DNA from: Smittia aterrima
Lineage: Eukaryota > Arthropoda > Insecta > Diptera > Chironomidae
Reading direction: 5' to 3'
DNA length: 64,000 bases
Assembly: GCA_033063855.1 (NCBI GenBank)
Contig: CP093829.1
Span: forward strand, 18,569,537-18,633,536
The notes beneath the pieces were generated by a model. That model saw only the letters and a list, made by a program, of their open reading frames with translations. It ran no database searches and was not told where the DNA came from. The translations under genes and the position numbers were made by a program. Shown here in pieces: positions 11,501 through 22,587 of this stretch (within the stretch, counting starts at the first letter, position 1; each line of letters opens with the position of its first letter).

Positions 11501-12786
11501 AATCAAGTGAAATCCATGAGGATTAATAATTCGTTGGCCGAGTGACGGCTGAGGGCCCCAGTCTAGGATTAAACATCGACCATCCGCCTGAAGAAAGTTA
11601 AATAAAAACTCGGAAGGAAGAGAGATAAACAGAGGAAGTTCTTTAAATATCCTCGGGGAGAAAATAACATTAAGGGTTTTTCGTCAGCTCTGACTTGCCA
11701 GCAAATGGAAAGGATCTGAGTCGGTCGGGGAAGCGGAAAATGATTTCAAGCACATTAGATGAAAACTTTAATGAAATTTTTATGAATTCTACTCGTCTAG
11801 CGGAAACTTTCTGCCATTAAATGTCGATTTTCAGTAAATGTTGTTCCCCGCCTGCATAATTCGATGCATAGCGAACGGAACGTTGCAGCAGCATCAACAT
11901 AACATAACCAACGGTATGAGAGGCAAACTTTGTAGAACACTCCAGGAGGCGAATAGTTGAATAGTTTCCAACAAGTTCTTCCTTCCTTTCTTCCTCTATC
12001 TCGACGCCTTGATAATCGAAATGCAATCAGAACAGGAAATTCTAAAGGAAATTTCAAACGCAAAATTAAACATTTTGCAATTTGCGCCTTCCTCGTTCTC
12101 CAATGTTTCGAACGTAGGATGCGAAAAGGAATTAAACGTAATCTTGTTAATGTTCTTGTTAAACAAACACCATTGAGTCATCGAGTAAATCAACAAGCGT
12201 TTCGGTTTAAAAGTCATTAATTTTATTGAACAATATAAATAAAAGTTTATTTCGGTTCAGTTTGTCGTGTGCATCATCGTCAGTTACGAATTCAATTGAG
12301 TGGAAAATTTGAATGTTCTCCAAGAGATAAAACGAGACTCGCAATAAATTATGTTCATCGTTTCTTCTTTACAGCTTAACTTGTTTATTTCAGCTGACGC
12401 GCTAGGGAGCTGAGAATGTAATGGAAGGAAGTGCGACGTCGCTGAGCAATAAAAAAGCGTCAGGTAGAAAAATAGAGATCAACGAGTGGATCAATAAAAA
12501 GCTTTGAAGAGCGTTTCCGTTCCTCAACGAGCTTCAATTGATTTACTCACTCGACGGAGACAAATGAACTCCACTTTTGATATCTTAATTAAAATCAACT
12601 TTTACAATCAATTCAGTCTTCAACGATTAACTTCTAATTGAAATAAATCTAATCGAACATAATGAAACGTCATTCTTAACAAACACTCTTAATCTTCTAC
12701 AATGTGTACCTGTATATTTCACTAACAAAGGTGCTTTCAGTTAGACGAAGCTGAGCTCTCCATCAAGTAGAGTAAGAAGCTTTATA
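5578..12786. other. Intergenic region between flippase and dopamine receptor
   Basis: About 7 kb that must hold the flippase promoter and any 5' exons, since both flanking genes run leftwards. No family-recognisable exon was seen. A 151-codon open frame at 10612-11067 (minus) and a 107-codon frame at 9571-9894 (plus) have no recognisable domain and no codon pattern like the real exons. A short plus-strand exon-like segment ends at 8221 with a strong donor. Confidence 0.6.
8684..8698 (+). repeat. (AG)n microsatellite
   Basis: Seven AG dinucleotides plus one base in an uninterrupted tract. It may be a GAGA-type site or a neutral microsatellite; the sequence alone does not decide. Confidence 0.7.
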
Positions 12787-12792
12787 TTTATT
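12787..12792 (-). terminator. Candidate polyadenylation signal of Dop1R1
   Basis: TTTATT on the plus strand reads AATAAA on the transcribed strand, about 260 bases past the stop codon at 13053-13055. This is the clearest signal in the first 300 bases downstream. Other AT-rich hexamers nearby could serve. Confidence 0.35.
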
Positions 12793-13052
12793 ATCGCCTT
12801 GTAAGTTTGTCGTGTTGATGCTGCGGGGAGATGATGATGTTGCTGTGTCTCTCATATCACAATCACTGTACAAATAGCTGAGCGAGACCTAAACATATAC
12901 TTGACACGATGACGATAGACGATGACTTCGCCACTCAACTAATTGAAATGTAGAATCTCTCTCTCGTCCTAAATCAACAACATCGTCTATACAGTCTCTT
13001 CTTCGGCCGTCTCATCAAGGAACCCATTTTCTGTGGGCTCAAATCGGTTTAA

Positions 13053-13375
13053 TTATATGGCCGATAATTGTTCGACATCCGTGGTTGAGTGAAGGCAACG
13101 GCCGTCGTAATTTGTAATGAACTTGCTATCGTTACTCGTATTTACATAGTAATCGTTATGAAAGCTGCCACAGCAGAGGAGACGTGGCCACTGACGTTTA
13201 AGCAAAATCCTCTTAAAAGCCTTGCGAAACTCTGTGTTGAAGATGCTGTAGATAATCGGATTGAAGGCGGAGTTTGAGTAACCAAGCCATGAGAGCACCT
13301 TGAACGTTGTGTCTCCTATGCAAGTCTTGCAAAATGCAGCAACGATGTTGACACAGAAGAACGGCATCCAACAGA
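13053..13375 (-). CDS. Dop1R1: Dop1R1 last exon: end of helix 6, helix 7, C-tail
   Basis: Acceptor TAG at 13376-13378; two leading bases complete the Val of LVCWMPFF. Encodes helix 7 (WLGYSNSAFNPIIYSIF), helix 8 (FRKAFKRIL), LLCC and a 40-residue tail ending in Leu-Ser-Ala-Ile before TAA. The last three residues fit a class I PDZ ligand (Ser/Thr-x-hydrophobic). Confidence 0.96.
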
Positions 13376-16300
13376 CTATATTGTGAAGAGAAAAATGTTC
13401 AGAACTCATTAACTGCTCGTTACATAACGTAATTACACTTAGCGAAATGTGTTGGTAGGTTCTGTGGTTGCTTGAGAGTTTCAACATCGTTTGAAACTTC
13501 GTCTGAACAATTTTAATCAAAAGAACGTTTGGCTCTTAATAACAGACGATAAATCACGCGACTTAATTTACTTCCAGTCTTAATAAAAAATAATTCATTG
13601 AGCGGAAGCGCCTAAGGAAGAAGGAGGCTTGTGGTTTGAGAAGAATCTCACGCTTTTTGATGGGAAAAAGCTTTGGTTTTAAATCGATAGTAATCAATTC
13701 ACAGCTCGCGAACACTCCCAACTATTCGCTTGTTAAAAATTGCTTGTCATCGCTCTTACCAAGGAAAACTCCCATTATAACACCAACAGTGACGGCTGCC
13801 TTTCGATCTGATGTATTGTAAGCTGCTAATTGATGAGGCGAACGTTTGATGAACTTCTTTTTACCGCCACGTCGGCATTGCGGTGAAATGCGTTCCGATT
13901 CATCGTGCCCTGTTCTCGTGACAGCACGAATCGAACGAACATGCTTCTGTGCATAGCAATATAATCTAAACGAGACAATAAAATGAATGGATTACAGTTT
14001 GAGTTGTTTTATCGTCGAATAAATCTCTACGGATGATTGCAAATCCGTTTTCCCTCAAGCTCCACTTAAAGCTGCTTACCTGCAATAGATGCCAACGAGA
14101 ACAACGCATGGTACATAAAAGCTGATACAGCTTGAGACAACAGCGTAGGCTGGCGTTAGGTCGAGAGCACATGTCGGATATTCTTTGCCGTCCCTTATTT
14201 CAAAAATCATCGCTTGTTCGTTCGGTCGATGTAGGCCGAGAGAAATCGGAACGAACGATACAAAGGCCGCAAGGATCCAAATCGCGCCAATTGTCGATAC
14301 AGCTACGTAACGTGTCATCCAACGAGTGTATCTGATGTAGGATGAGGATTAAAAGTAAAGAAATGTTTGCTTTGTAAAAGGGTAAATTGCTTTCATTTCA
14401 ATGACAAAGGAAACTTCTTCTTCTAGACTTGAAACTAAAAGTTAATCTCGTTATTTCCTTTGAGAAGAGAAATAAACTGAATCTTGAAATAACTTTCTTC
14501 TTCGATTCTAATTTTAATTTCAAGTCTTGATAAAGAAGCTTTTCTGCTTTTGAAATTCACTCGAAGTTATCAAATAATTCCACTCAAAGCACGAAAAAGC
14601 TCTTGCTTCTGTCATAGACAGCTCGTAAGCCTTTTAGCAAACATTCCCGCTGAGCGATGATATGTCGACCCTTTCATGACATTCCAGCCGCCGTTGCGAT
14701 TCCCTCGATACCAACGCAACTCATATAAGCGATGAGGAAAAATCTCTTGTCGTCTGTCAAATTACCTCAGGGGATCCTTGATGTGAATATAGCGATCCAA
14801 CGATATGGCGCACAAGTTTAAAATGGATGATGTAGAGCACATCACGTCGAATGCGATCCATGTGTCACAAAATTCAGCACCGAATATCCAATATCCTGTC
14901 GAGCACGATTCGAATGAACGTTCGTCGAAAGGCGAGCGATGGAATGAGAAAGAAGAAAAACAATTGAAACTAATTCTCATGGATCGTGCGTGTTTGAATC
15001 TAAATTGAATTTCGAAAACTTCAATCTAACAAACTGTTTAGTTTAACGAGTCTACAAACTTTTAAGCTCTCCTGCCGTGTTGTTTGTTTAGTTTATTCGG
15101 AGCTAAGCTCCATCAAAGTTCATTCTCACCTAAAATGTCATTAACACTGGCGAACGTCATCACCAGCAGTGAAACGAATAAATCCGCGATGGCTAATGAG
15201 GCTAAAAATAAATTTCCGATCCGTCGTAAGCTTCGTTCTGTGTAAATCGCCACACAAACGAGAATATTGCCGGCTGCAGCAAGGAAAATGATTGTCGCTA
15301 AAAACGTTGCTATATTGAAAATTGAAAAGGACAAAAAGGAAATACGAGAACAATGAATATTTTATGAATGTGGGGGGAGGGGAAATCATTGTGCCTTCAA
15401 ATTAGTAAATAAAGCTATTTACGGTTTGTATCCGAAAGTAAAGTTCGTGGGAGGATAACATTTTGTTGATTTAGAGTTTTCTAGAAAATTATTTGCTAAA
15501 GCTTCGCTTGGAGAAATTTATTTCGAGCCGCGGTCGACCACATCAAAGTTCTGGAACTTTCGAAACAATTTCAAACATTGCAGACGAGAATGCTGCTTGA
15601 ACTGATTAGATTGCATTTGTCTAGGCGACGAAGGAGGTTAGCAAATCCTCGCAGCATGCAACTTTCATTTATGGAAAGCTCAAGTGAGCTTAAAAGCTTC
15701 ACGTTGGTTGACGTGATGAAAATTTCTAACAAACTCATTCAAAAGCGAAACCGTCGCTTTAGGTTGTTGTGGTTGTAAGGAATTTCCAGTTTTAGTTCCG
15801 CCGATCAAAGAAAACGTGTTGAACTCACCCGTCAACATCATCGTGAGTCGTTCGGTTACATCCACGCGAGACTGCTCCGTCGTCATCGTAAGGCGAGTGT
15901 CGTTGATGGCTTCGGTGTATTCCTAGAAGCGATAAACACATTCAATGAGTAAAACGTGCGAGTTCGATTAATCGACTCATCAGCTTCCATCAAAAAGCAA
16001 TCACAGCAAACTTTCGGCAGCCCAATAAATTACAAATTCTTTGAGAAGGGAAGAGGAGAAAAAAAAATCCTAAGCATGTTTATACAAAAGAGCAAACTCT
16101 GCTGCTTCGTACACAAGACGACGGCATTGAAATTCGTGAAGAGAGAGCAAATGAAAAGAAAATTGCTCGGCTTGTTTGAAGTCATTGAAAAAGTTCTTTC
16201 CCCGAAGGCAAAAAGAAGAAATTAAAGTTGAAAATGAAAAATGTCAGACAGGCTGTTGTTGAATGATTCGACCGATTCAAGCGAACTTAATGAATAATCA

Positions 16301-19300
16301 TTGGTGACTTTTGCTTGAAAACTCTCGACAAACATTTCCAAATTGATTTGAATTCAAATGTTGACAAAATAAACTCTGCTTTGTTTGCTGGCGACAAAGT
16401 GAAATGTGTGAATGAGATTGTAAAAGCTTCTCGTATATTCACGAGATTGTTATTGGCAGCTTGTTTGATTCTCTGCTGTTTTTATGATCACTCAGTATGT
16501 TGCGAGCGTCGGGAGTCGTAAAGAAATTGGGGCACTTCCCTTTGGACGGGCTTAGCCTTCCTCAGCATTAAATGGAAATAATTGAGCTCTCGCCAAAAGA
16601 GTCTTCCCTTGAGATATCACATCAAATTCAAACGAGCTACATAGCGTAATAAAATTTGTACGATGAAGATTCTCGTAAAACTTATGAGCGACGACGAAGA
16701 AAAAGAGAAAAACACGAGACGATTCTGAAGTCTCAAAGGATTAAAGTTGAGTTGAATGTCAGAGAGCTCCGTTGTTTCGTGAACGAGCTTACATGTGCAC
16801 TTTGTTTCATATTTTGATGGTCATTTCTCAAGATTTTCGCTCTCTCGGTGAGATCAAAAAATAAGTTTCCTTTATTAATATTGCAAGATCTTCCTTCTCT
16901 CGCTACCACATGAAATTCTATTTCGAGCCAGACCTTCTGTTCAGTTATGTAACAAGTTCTGACATACTCTCCTTCTCACGATATTTTTGTTTCCACTGTT
17001 AGAACTGTTTGGGTTGGATGCGATGATGATTCTTGACGTGAATGATAGACAAGAATGAAATTTTGAAAGCTCTCGGGAAATTTTTGAGATTGAAGTTGGT
17101 TCTGCTGCAGCTTTAAGAGCAAGTAAAGTTTGAAAAATAAATCTGGAAACTCCAGGGAGCTATCAGAGCGTTACGTTATTCCACAACAAGTCCCAGAGAT
17201 TTTTATTGAAATATTTCGAAAGCTCCTCTCTATCTACGAGTAGAAACGAAAAGTTCTTTTCTTTTTCTTTTGAAGATTTGATGAAAAATCTTGTTTATCT
17301 CATTTCCAGCACTGCGAACAAATTATGCAAGCTTCGTGAAAACTTTTCTCTTCCTTATTTTTCATGAAAACTAAGTTAGGAAGTCGATGAAGAACTGCGA
17401 GAGCTTGCACGAGCGTTTGATGGAAAACAAAACGAAAAATCGTAACTAAGTGAAAGTTTATCTTTTGAAAAATGTGAGGTTTGGAAAATTGATGAAGCTG
17501 GGCTTTGAAATCCGCTTAGGAAACGGCGAACGAAGTGAATTGAATTCGAAAATATTGAAAACCTTGGAAACTGTAAATGTGGCGAAACGAAAGAGACTTT
17601 ACAGCTATTGACAGAAATCGATAGATTAATAAAAGGCTTTTCTCGTTGGTACAACCAACTTCGCTTGCGGCAACTAATGAGAGCTTTGACAGGCGATAGA
17701 AGCTTTTGTGGAAAAGTCCTTTAATTAGAGAATCTATTATTCAATTTGGTTCATCTTCTCATTGTTTCATGACCTAAATATCAGATCATTGTAGTCCTCC
17801 ACATGTCGCATCAATTAATTTGCCCAGGTCTAACCGAATCCAGGATTATATCTATCATGACTCTCAGTCGTGACGATGGTCTTGAGAAAAGATTGATTTT
17901 CACTCTTTGCTATTTAATTATCTGAAGAGAACTTAGCAAAGCTGACAAATCAATGTAAACTGATTGGGTTTGGATCATATCCATGTTTGGATGATTATTC
18001 TTGTCTGAGGCTTCGTTGTAAGCTCAGGTGTCGTTTCGTTGATTGCTTTATCTGTTTAAACATTAATCCCTGTCCTAGGAAAATAAAGAATCACATTAAG
18101 GTAACACTTTTCTTATTTGTCGCTGCTGTCCTTGCTGTTCAAATACTCAGACATGTTGAGTTGGGAAAACGTTGCTTCTCCTCGGAGATATGTTGACAGA
18201 TCTTGTTCAAAAGTCGCAAGGATTAAAAAGCTCAAATCGAATTCTGGAGAAACTTGTGGAGAAATATTTATTAAAAGATTCCCATCAGGATTTCAACTTG
18301 TCCAATGTTAATGACTTTTTAGAAGCAATTAAAATTTAAATTTCGGCTCTGCCAACGATGTCAACTCGAGTTTCACGGATTAAAGGATTCAGTAAAAAAG
18401 TTTAATTAATTCGAAGCCTTCGGCTTTGCATTTATGTTTGGACGAACGTGTAAAGCTCTTTTAAAGTTTTCTTCGTGTTTACAATATTTACTGAACGACG
18501 AAAGTGCTATCTGCCACACATGTTGTGATTTTCACGCTCATTCAAGAGCTGGAAGTCCATTAAAAGCTTTCTATCCCGCTCTTGAAGAAGAAAACAAACA
18601 TCGACTAAGCCCCAAACGCAGAACGGAGCGAACATTGTAAATTCAAATCGCACAAGAGGACGGAAAGCGCGGTCGAACAAGAGCGAGAGATCACAAAGTG
18701 TAACAATTGAATCCGAGAAACGAGAACGAATCATCATAAATAAATTACATTGCGTTGTGATGTAATTTATGCTCGCAAATATTCGGAGCATATTTTATGT
18801 CTCGGATTATGCAAATGGCTCGAGCTTTTTATTTCGTATTTCGCTGTTTTTCATCCTCTCGCTTTTTCATCCAGTGATGTACGCAGATTGTTTTACGAGC
18901 TTTTGATTTAAGATTAAACAAAAACGCCGCTGCTCCATTTACTCGCTTCTCGATGATACAAAAGCGGATGGGATTTTAATATTCCCTTTGATATTAAGCG
19001 GAATTGAAACTGATTCTCTCCCATTATGCATCAGTTTCTCGCAAATTAATTGTCTTCCATGGATTAAAGCAACGGTTTACATTGTTGAGAGTTTCAATGA
19101 TTACACGAAAGGGTGAATACTAAGAAATTGTTTCATTCAACAGAAGAAACATTTATAGAAGTTTTACGATGTTGGAGTCGACTCAACGAAGCATTAAGTT
19201 GAATGTCAGCAAATCTTGAGGTGATTATAAACTTTCTAACGTTTTCTCTCTGTCACAAAGAAATAAATATTTTTGCTCTGTGATTCTCAAGAAAGTAAAA

Positions 19301-22300
19301 GTTTCTAATCTCTTTCTGTCGTTTGTCTTCCCTCTTTCCTCTTAACTAGTTGCGAACTTTGTCGACTTTGATTTCAATCTAAGTCATTGCATTCCTTCAA
19401 AACTGATTTAAAAGATTTTTCACGAGCGAGAACTTTTCCGACCAGTTACGTTTAAGGTTATCGATTAATCACACCTGAGGGGAAACGATTTCCTTTTTCA
19501 TTCTACCAAACGAATCCACGAAATGGCAAAGCGAACGTAAATAATTTCACTCCATCCGTGTTCAAATACTTGGACATTAACATTTGTTTGACTCAAACGC
19601 TTAGAACTTAATCGCGATGGATATTTTATCGGAAATCGCTTTCAATTAATCGATCGAACTCTCCGGGGCGAGGGCTGCTCGATTTTCTCACGTTGAGCTT
19701 TAAAAGAATTCCTTGCTTTAATTTCTACTTCAGGCTTACCCTCGTTACTTCGTCAAACTCATTCAATTCCATCATTGTGCGAATTCTTTCGCAGCAGCTC
19801 CTTTCACTCGAAAAGCGCGAGATTTTTCTCGGTTTTATTTATGAAAACTCAATTTATCCTCAATTGAACTCTTGTGCTTCACTTCACTCATACACCTCGC
19901 GATCTTTAGGAAAATTACTTCGAGAAGAGAATTATTGGCTTTAATCACTCGGAGAAAATTCCATTACAGCCGGAGCGTGACTTGTTTTCCACCTGAATCT
20001 TGCCATTTCCACTGCGGGACGTAAAATCTTTCAAAACATTTTTTTGCTTTTAACTTTTTTTTATCTTTTATTGAAGAGAACTAGAAAATCAATTTAATTT
20101 TTTTCACGTTCCTCGCTTTGATCCTATCACGAGCGTTTCGAAGGAAATGAGTTAAATTTTCTCACTTTCAGTTAATCCTTTGAATCCCCAAAGGCTAAAG
20201 ACTCGTTCGCTTCAAACTGCCACAACACTCAGCGGAACATTAAAAACTGAAGAAAATGTTTTCGCTTTTCTTTTTTAACGAGACTGTCGAAGAAAAAGAA
20301 AAAAGTGTGAAGCGTTTCAATTCGACAAAGGACGACAAAAAGCTTTCCAGGATCACACACTTTCGATTCAATCCACTTGCCGTCTAAACAAAAACAAAAG
20401 ATTTCTTTTCTCTGCTGAAAGGTTTGAGACACTCTCGAGGAGCACAATCTAACTCTTGTTTATCTTCGGATCACAACGACAATACAACAGAACGTTCGTT
20501 GGATCTAAAAGTTGTGGTGCTTCTTGGTAAGCGACAAACTGGAAATGTTGTGGAAGTTGCAGCTCTTCCAAAGCTTTTCTCTCTCGCGTGCAGACGAAGC
20601 TTTCGTCCTGCGCAATGAGACAAACAACTTGTTGGAACTTTCGTCAGCTGAAAGAAAATGATGAAAAATATTTCGTGTGATCACTTCCAACGAACGATTG
20701 ACGGCAACAAGTCTCTCGACGATTCACGATTCAAGAATCATCAGGTAAACTTTCCCACGGAAGACTCTTCCGCATTCCTTCCTTCGCGATTTTATCTCCC
20801 GCTGCCCGAACCTTTCTAACTTTTCAACTTTGTTCAATCGGAATAAATCTTCGCTAATGAACTAAAAAATATGATAATTAAGGACGATTGGAAGCTCTAG
20901 AGTTTAATAGCCGAGAGACTGTTATGGCGTGTTCATTTAACGGCTCGTTACGTGTGGAAATTATTGTTTGTGATTTTCCCTTGACACGAAGATCAAATCA
21001 CGTCAACACGTCAACGTTACCACAAGCAAATAAGAAAAGTTTTGAATCCCTCGAATAATCAAATCTGGATTTGGTTCTATCTCGGAAAATTAATGCTAAT
21101 CAGGATTTTTTGTGAAGCTTAGGAGCTTAAAAATTCAGTAGCACGCTGTTGTCCCCAGCAAGGACTCACCATAGTGAATCCTAATTAACTGCTCGACTGG
21201 CTTATCGCTTTCTCTCGAAGTGCGTGAGCTTGAGGCTGCGATTCGATCATAAATTACATCCAGGAAAGAAATTAAGAATGTCGAGTCCTCGCAATTTCTT
21301 CTTTGCTCTTGAATTCCGAATTCTCCACGATTTTGTTATCTGTTTCATTTCCTTCCCTCTTGAGATACACGGACTCAGTTGCGTATGATTTACTCGAAGG
21401 AAGGAAAAGCTTCTCGCTACTAAATTAAAGAGAGAATTATTTTAACGAACGCAAATTATATTTTTTTTCTCGGCTTTCGAGAAAACAGCTACGAAAAACA
21501 ATGCGACACCATCTGGGCTCTCGTTGCTTTTCATTGTCTTCACTGCGAAAGACGATAACAACAAACGAACGAACGCGGTCGTTTTGCACTTTTCAGCAGA
21601 ATATCTAGAGATTCATTTCAACGCGAGGCTCATGAAAATTCATTAGTCTTAGAGGCCAAACAAACCGCGATACTTAGGAACCACGTTCTAATTAACTTGA
21701 GTCAAAATCTCGTCGTTTAATATTATTCGCGAGAGAAAATTTGCATTTAAGTGGAGGGTGCGGAATTTTCATTTTGTGGAAATTGTCTTCAAGTTTAAAA
21801 AACATTTCCGGGATTGACCTGAATTTTTCTTTCCAAGAAAGAATCGAAGAGTTTTGTTCGATTGATTTTCCGAGAACTTTCTTCTCGACTTAACCCTCGA
21901 AACATTAAAATTCCTCCCATTTCCAACACTTTTCGTCATTCTCGTTGATTCGCATTCACATCAATTTCGGAGTTTTTCGCGGTTTGCTTCCGATTTTCAT
22001 CACAAGCTTGGCTTCTTCCACGAGTTTGTTGCTTCATGCGAAAACGATTACGAAACCAGAAAAAAAATGTTTCCCCTTTTAAACACGAAGCCTCTGTTTG
22101 CACGGTTTTTTTGTTCCCCGAAAGACGAGGCAGACGTGTAGCTCTCACATCGAAAAAACTCAGTTAAATGCTTCGAATTCTCGTTAACGAGAATTAATGA
22201 GCAGCAGCAGTTGCAATTAGGAAATTGAAAATTTAAAAGCTTTTAAAACTTTAAATTAATTTGAGCTCTCAAGTCAGGAGTTGATAATGGTTTCGAGTTC

Positions 22301-22587
22301 ATTGGCGAGAGAAGAAATTTAATATTTTTAGAACTAATAATTTTCAAATTAAATTTCTTCTAACCGAAATGACGACGCCACATGAAATTATTTGCTTTAA
22401 TATTAAATAAAATGCTTGCGGCAGAATTCCAGCACATTCCATGCAAATATGTAAAATTAAACGTTCAACAAATTATCAAAGCGACACGAAGAGAAGTTTC
22501 CCTTGTTAGCTTTTAAACTCACCTTCAAATGATCGATGTTGCGGTCAAGAAATGCTCTGCGGTTGACTGTGGGAGATTGAGAAATAT
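13053..22587 (-). CDS. Dop1R1: D1-like dopamine receptor, Dop1R1 orthologue, seven visible exons
   Basis: A class A G-protein-coupled receptor for dopamine; the insect family couples to Gs and raises cAMP in neurons. Exons 22523-22587, 15829-15922, 15130-15309, 14766-14895, 14080-14331, 13760-13965 and 13053-13375 join in one frame of 415 residues with every splice phase agreeing. Numbered from the first visible codon: helix 1 starts near 54 (AAAGNILVCVAIY), the amine-binding Asp is 129 (WIAFDVMCST), Cys122 is the conserved disulphide partner, DRY is 146-148, helix 5 has SSCISFY serines, helix 6 has CWMPFFCVN and helix 7 NPIIY. The stretches IHIKDPLRY and EYPTCALDLTPAYAVVSSC are nearly identical to Drosophila Dop1R1 as I remember it. 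A cysteine pair after helix 8 suits palmitoylation. The start exon was not found; the extracellular N-terminus is therefore incomplete. Confidence 0.96.
13760..13965 (-). CDS. Dop1R1: Dop1R1 exon: third intracellular loop and start of helix 6
   Basis: Acceptor TTTAG at 13966-13968 and donor GTAAGA reading down from 13759. Reads LYCYAQKHVRSIRAVTRTG, a basic linker with GGKKKFIKRS, then SDRKAAVTVGVIMGVFL. The phase-1 end is completed by the next exon to give Val. Confidence 0.96.
14080..14331 (-). CDS. Dop1R1: Dop1R1 exon: helices 4 and 5 with second extracellular loop
   Basis: Acceptor CATCAG at 14332-14334, donor GTAAGC reading down from 14079. Reads YTRWMTRYVAVSTIGAIW, then FVPISLGLHRP, the loop with the disulphide Cys in YPTCALDL, and helix 5 to GIYCR. 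Confidence 0.97.
14766..14895 (-). CDS. Dop1R1: Dop1R1 exon: helix 3 and DRY motif
   Basis: Acceptor CGACAG at 14896-14898, donor GTAATT reading down from 14765. Reads GYWIFGAEFCDTWIAFDVM and ends LDRYIHIKDPLR. Contains both the amine-binding Asp and the DRY switch. Confidence 0.97.
15130..15309 (-). CDS. Dop1R1: Dop1R1 exon: helices 1 and 2
   Basis: Acceptor CAATATAG at 15310-15312, donor GTGAGA reading down from 15129. Encodes helix 1 with GNILV, the first intracellular loop TERSLRRIGN and helix 2 with the conserved Asp in LAIADLF. Ends in phase 1 with the Gly of LGYW. Confidence 0.97.
15829..15922 (-). CDS. Dop1R1: Dop1R1 exon: extracellular N-terminal segment
   Basis: Acceptor TTCTAG at 15923-15925, donor GTGAGT reading down from 15828. 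Reads EYTEAINDTRLTMTTEQ and ends RLTMMLT, joined in phase 1 to helix 1. AsnAspThr is an N-glycosylation sequon. The internal ATG in this exon could in principle start a short isoform, but the clean acceptor and matching upstream exon argue for splicing. Confidence 0.85.
15923..22522 (-). other. 6.6-kb intron of Dop1R1
   Basis: Bounded by the donor after 22523 and the acceptor before 15922. No nested gene, tRNA or mobile element was recognised; small open frames throughout look random. AAGCTT palindromes recur often. Long 5' introns of neuronal receptor genes often carry enhancers, but nothing here can be assigned by eye. Confidence 0.6.
22523..22587 (-). CDS. Dop1R1: Dop1R1 first visible exon: extracellular N-terminus
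   Basis: A 65-base exon with acceptor TTTCAG (22588-22590) and donor GTGAGT reading down from 22522. It reads ISQSPTVNRRAFLDRNIDHLK and ends in phase 0, exactly what the exon at 15829-15922 needs. Its 5' side is phase 1, so an upstream exon ending one base into a codon is required. Support is splice sites, phase and open frame; I cannot confirm conservation without alignment. Confidence 0.7.
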
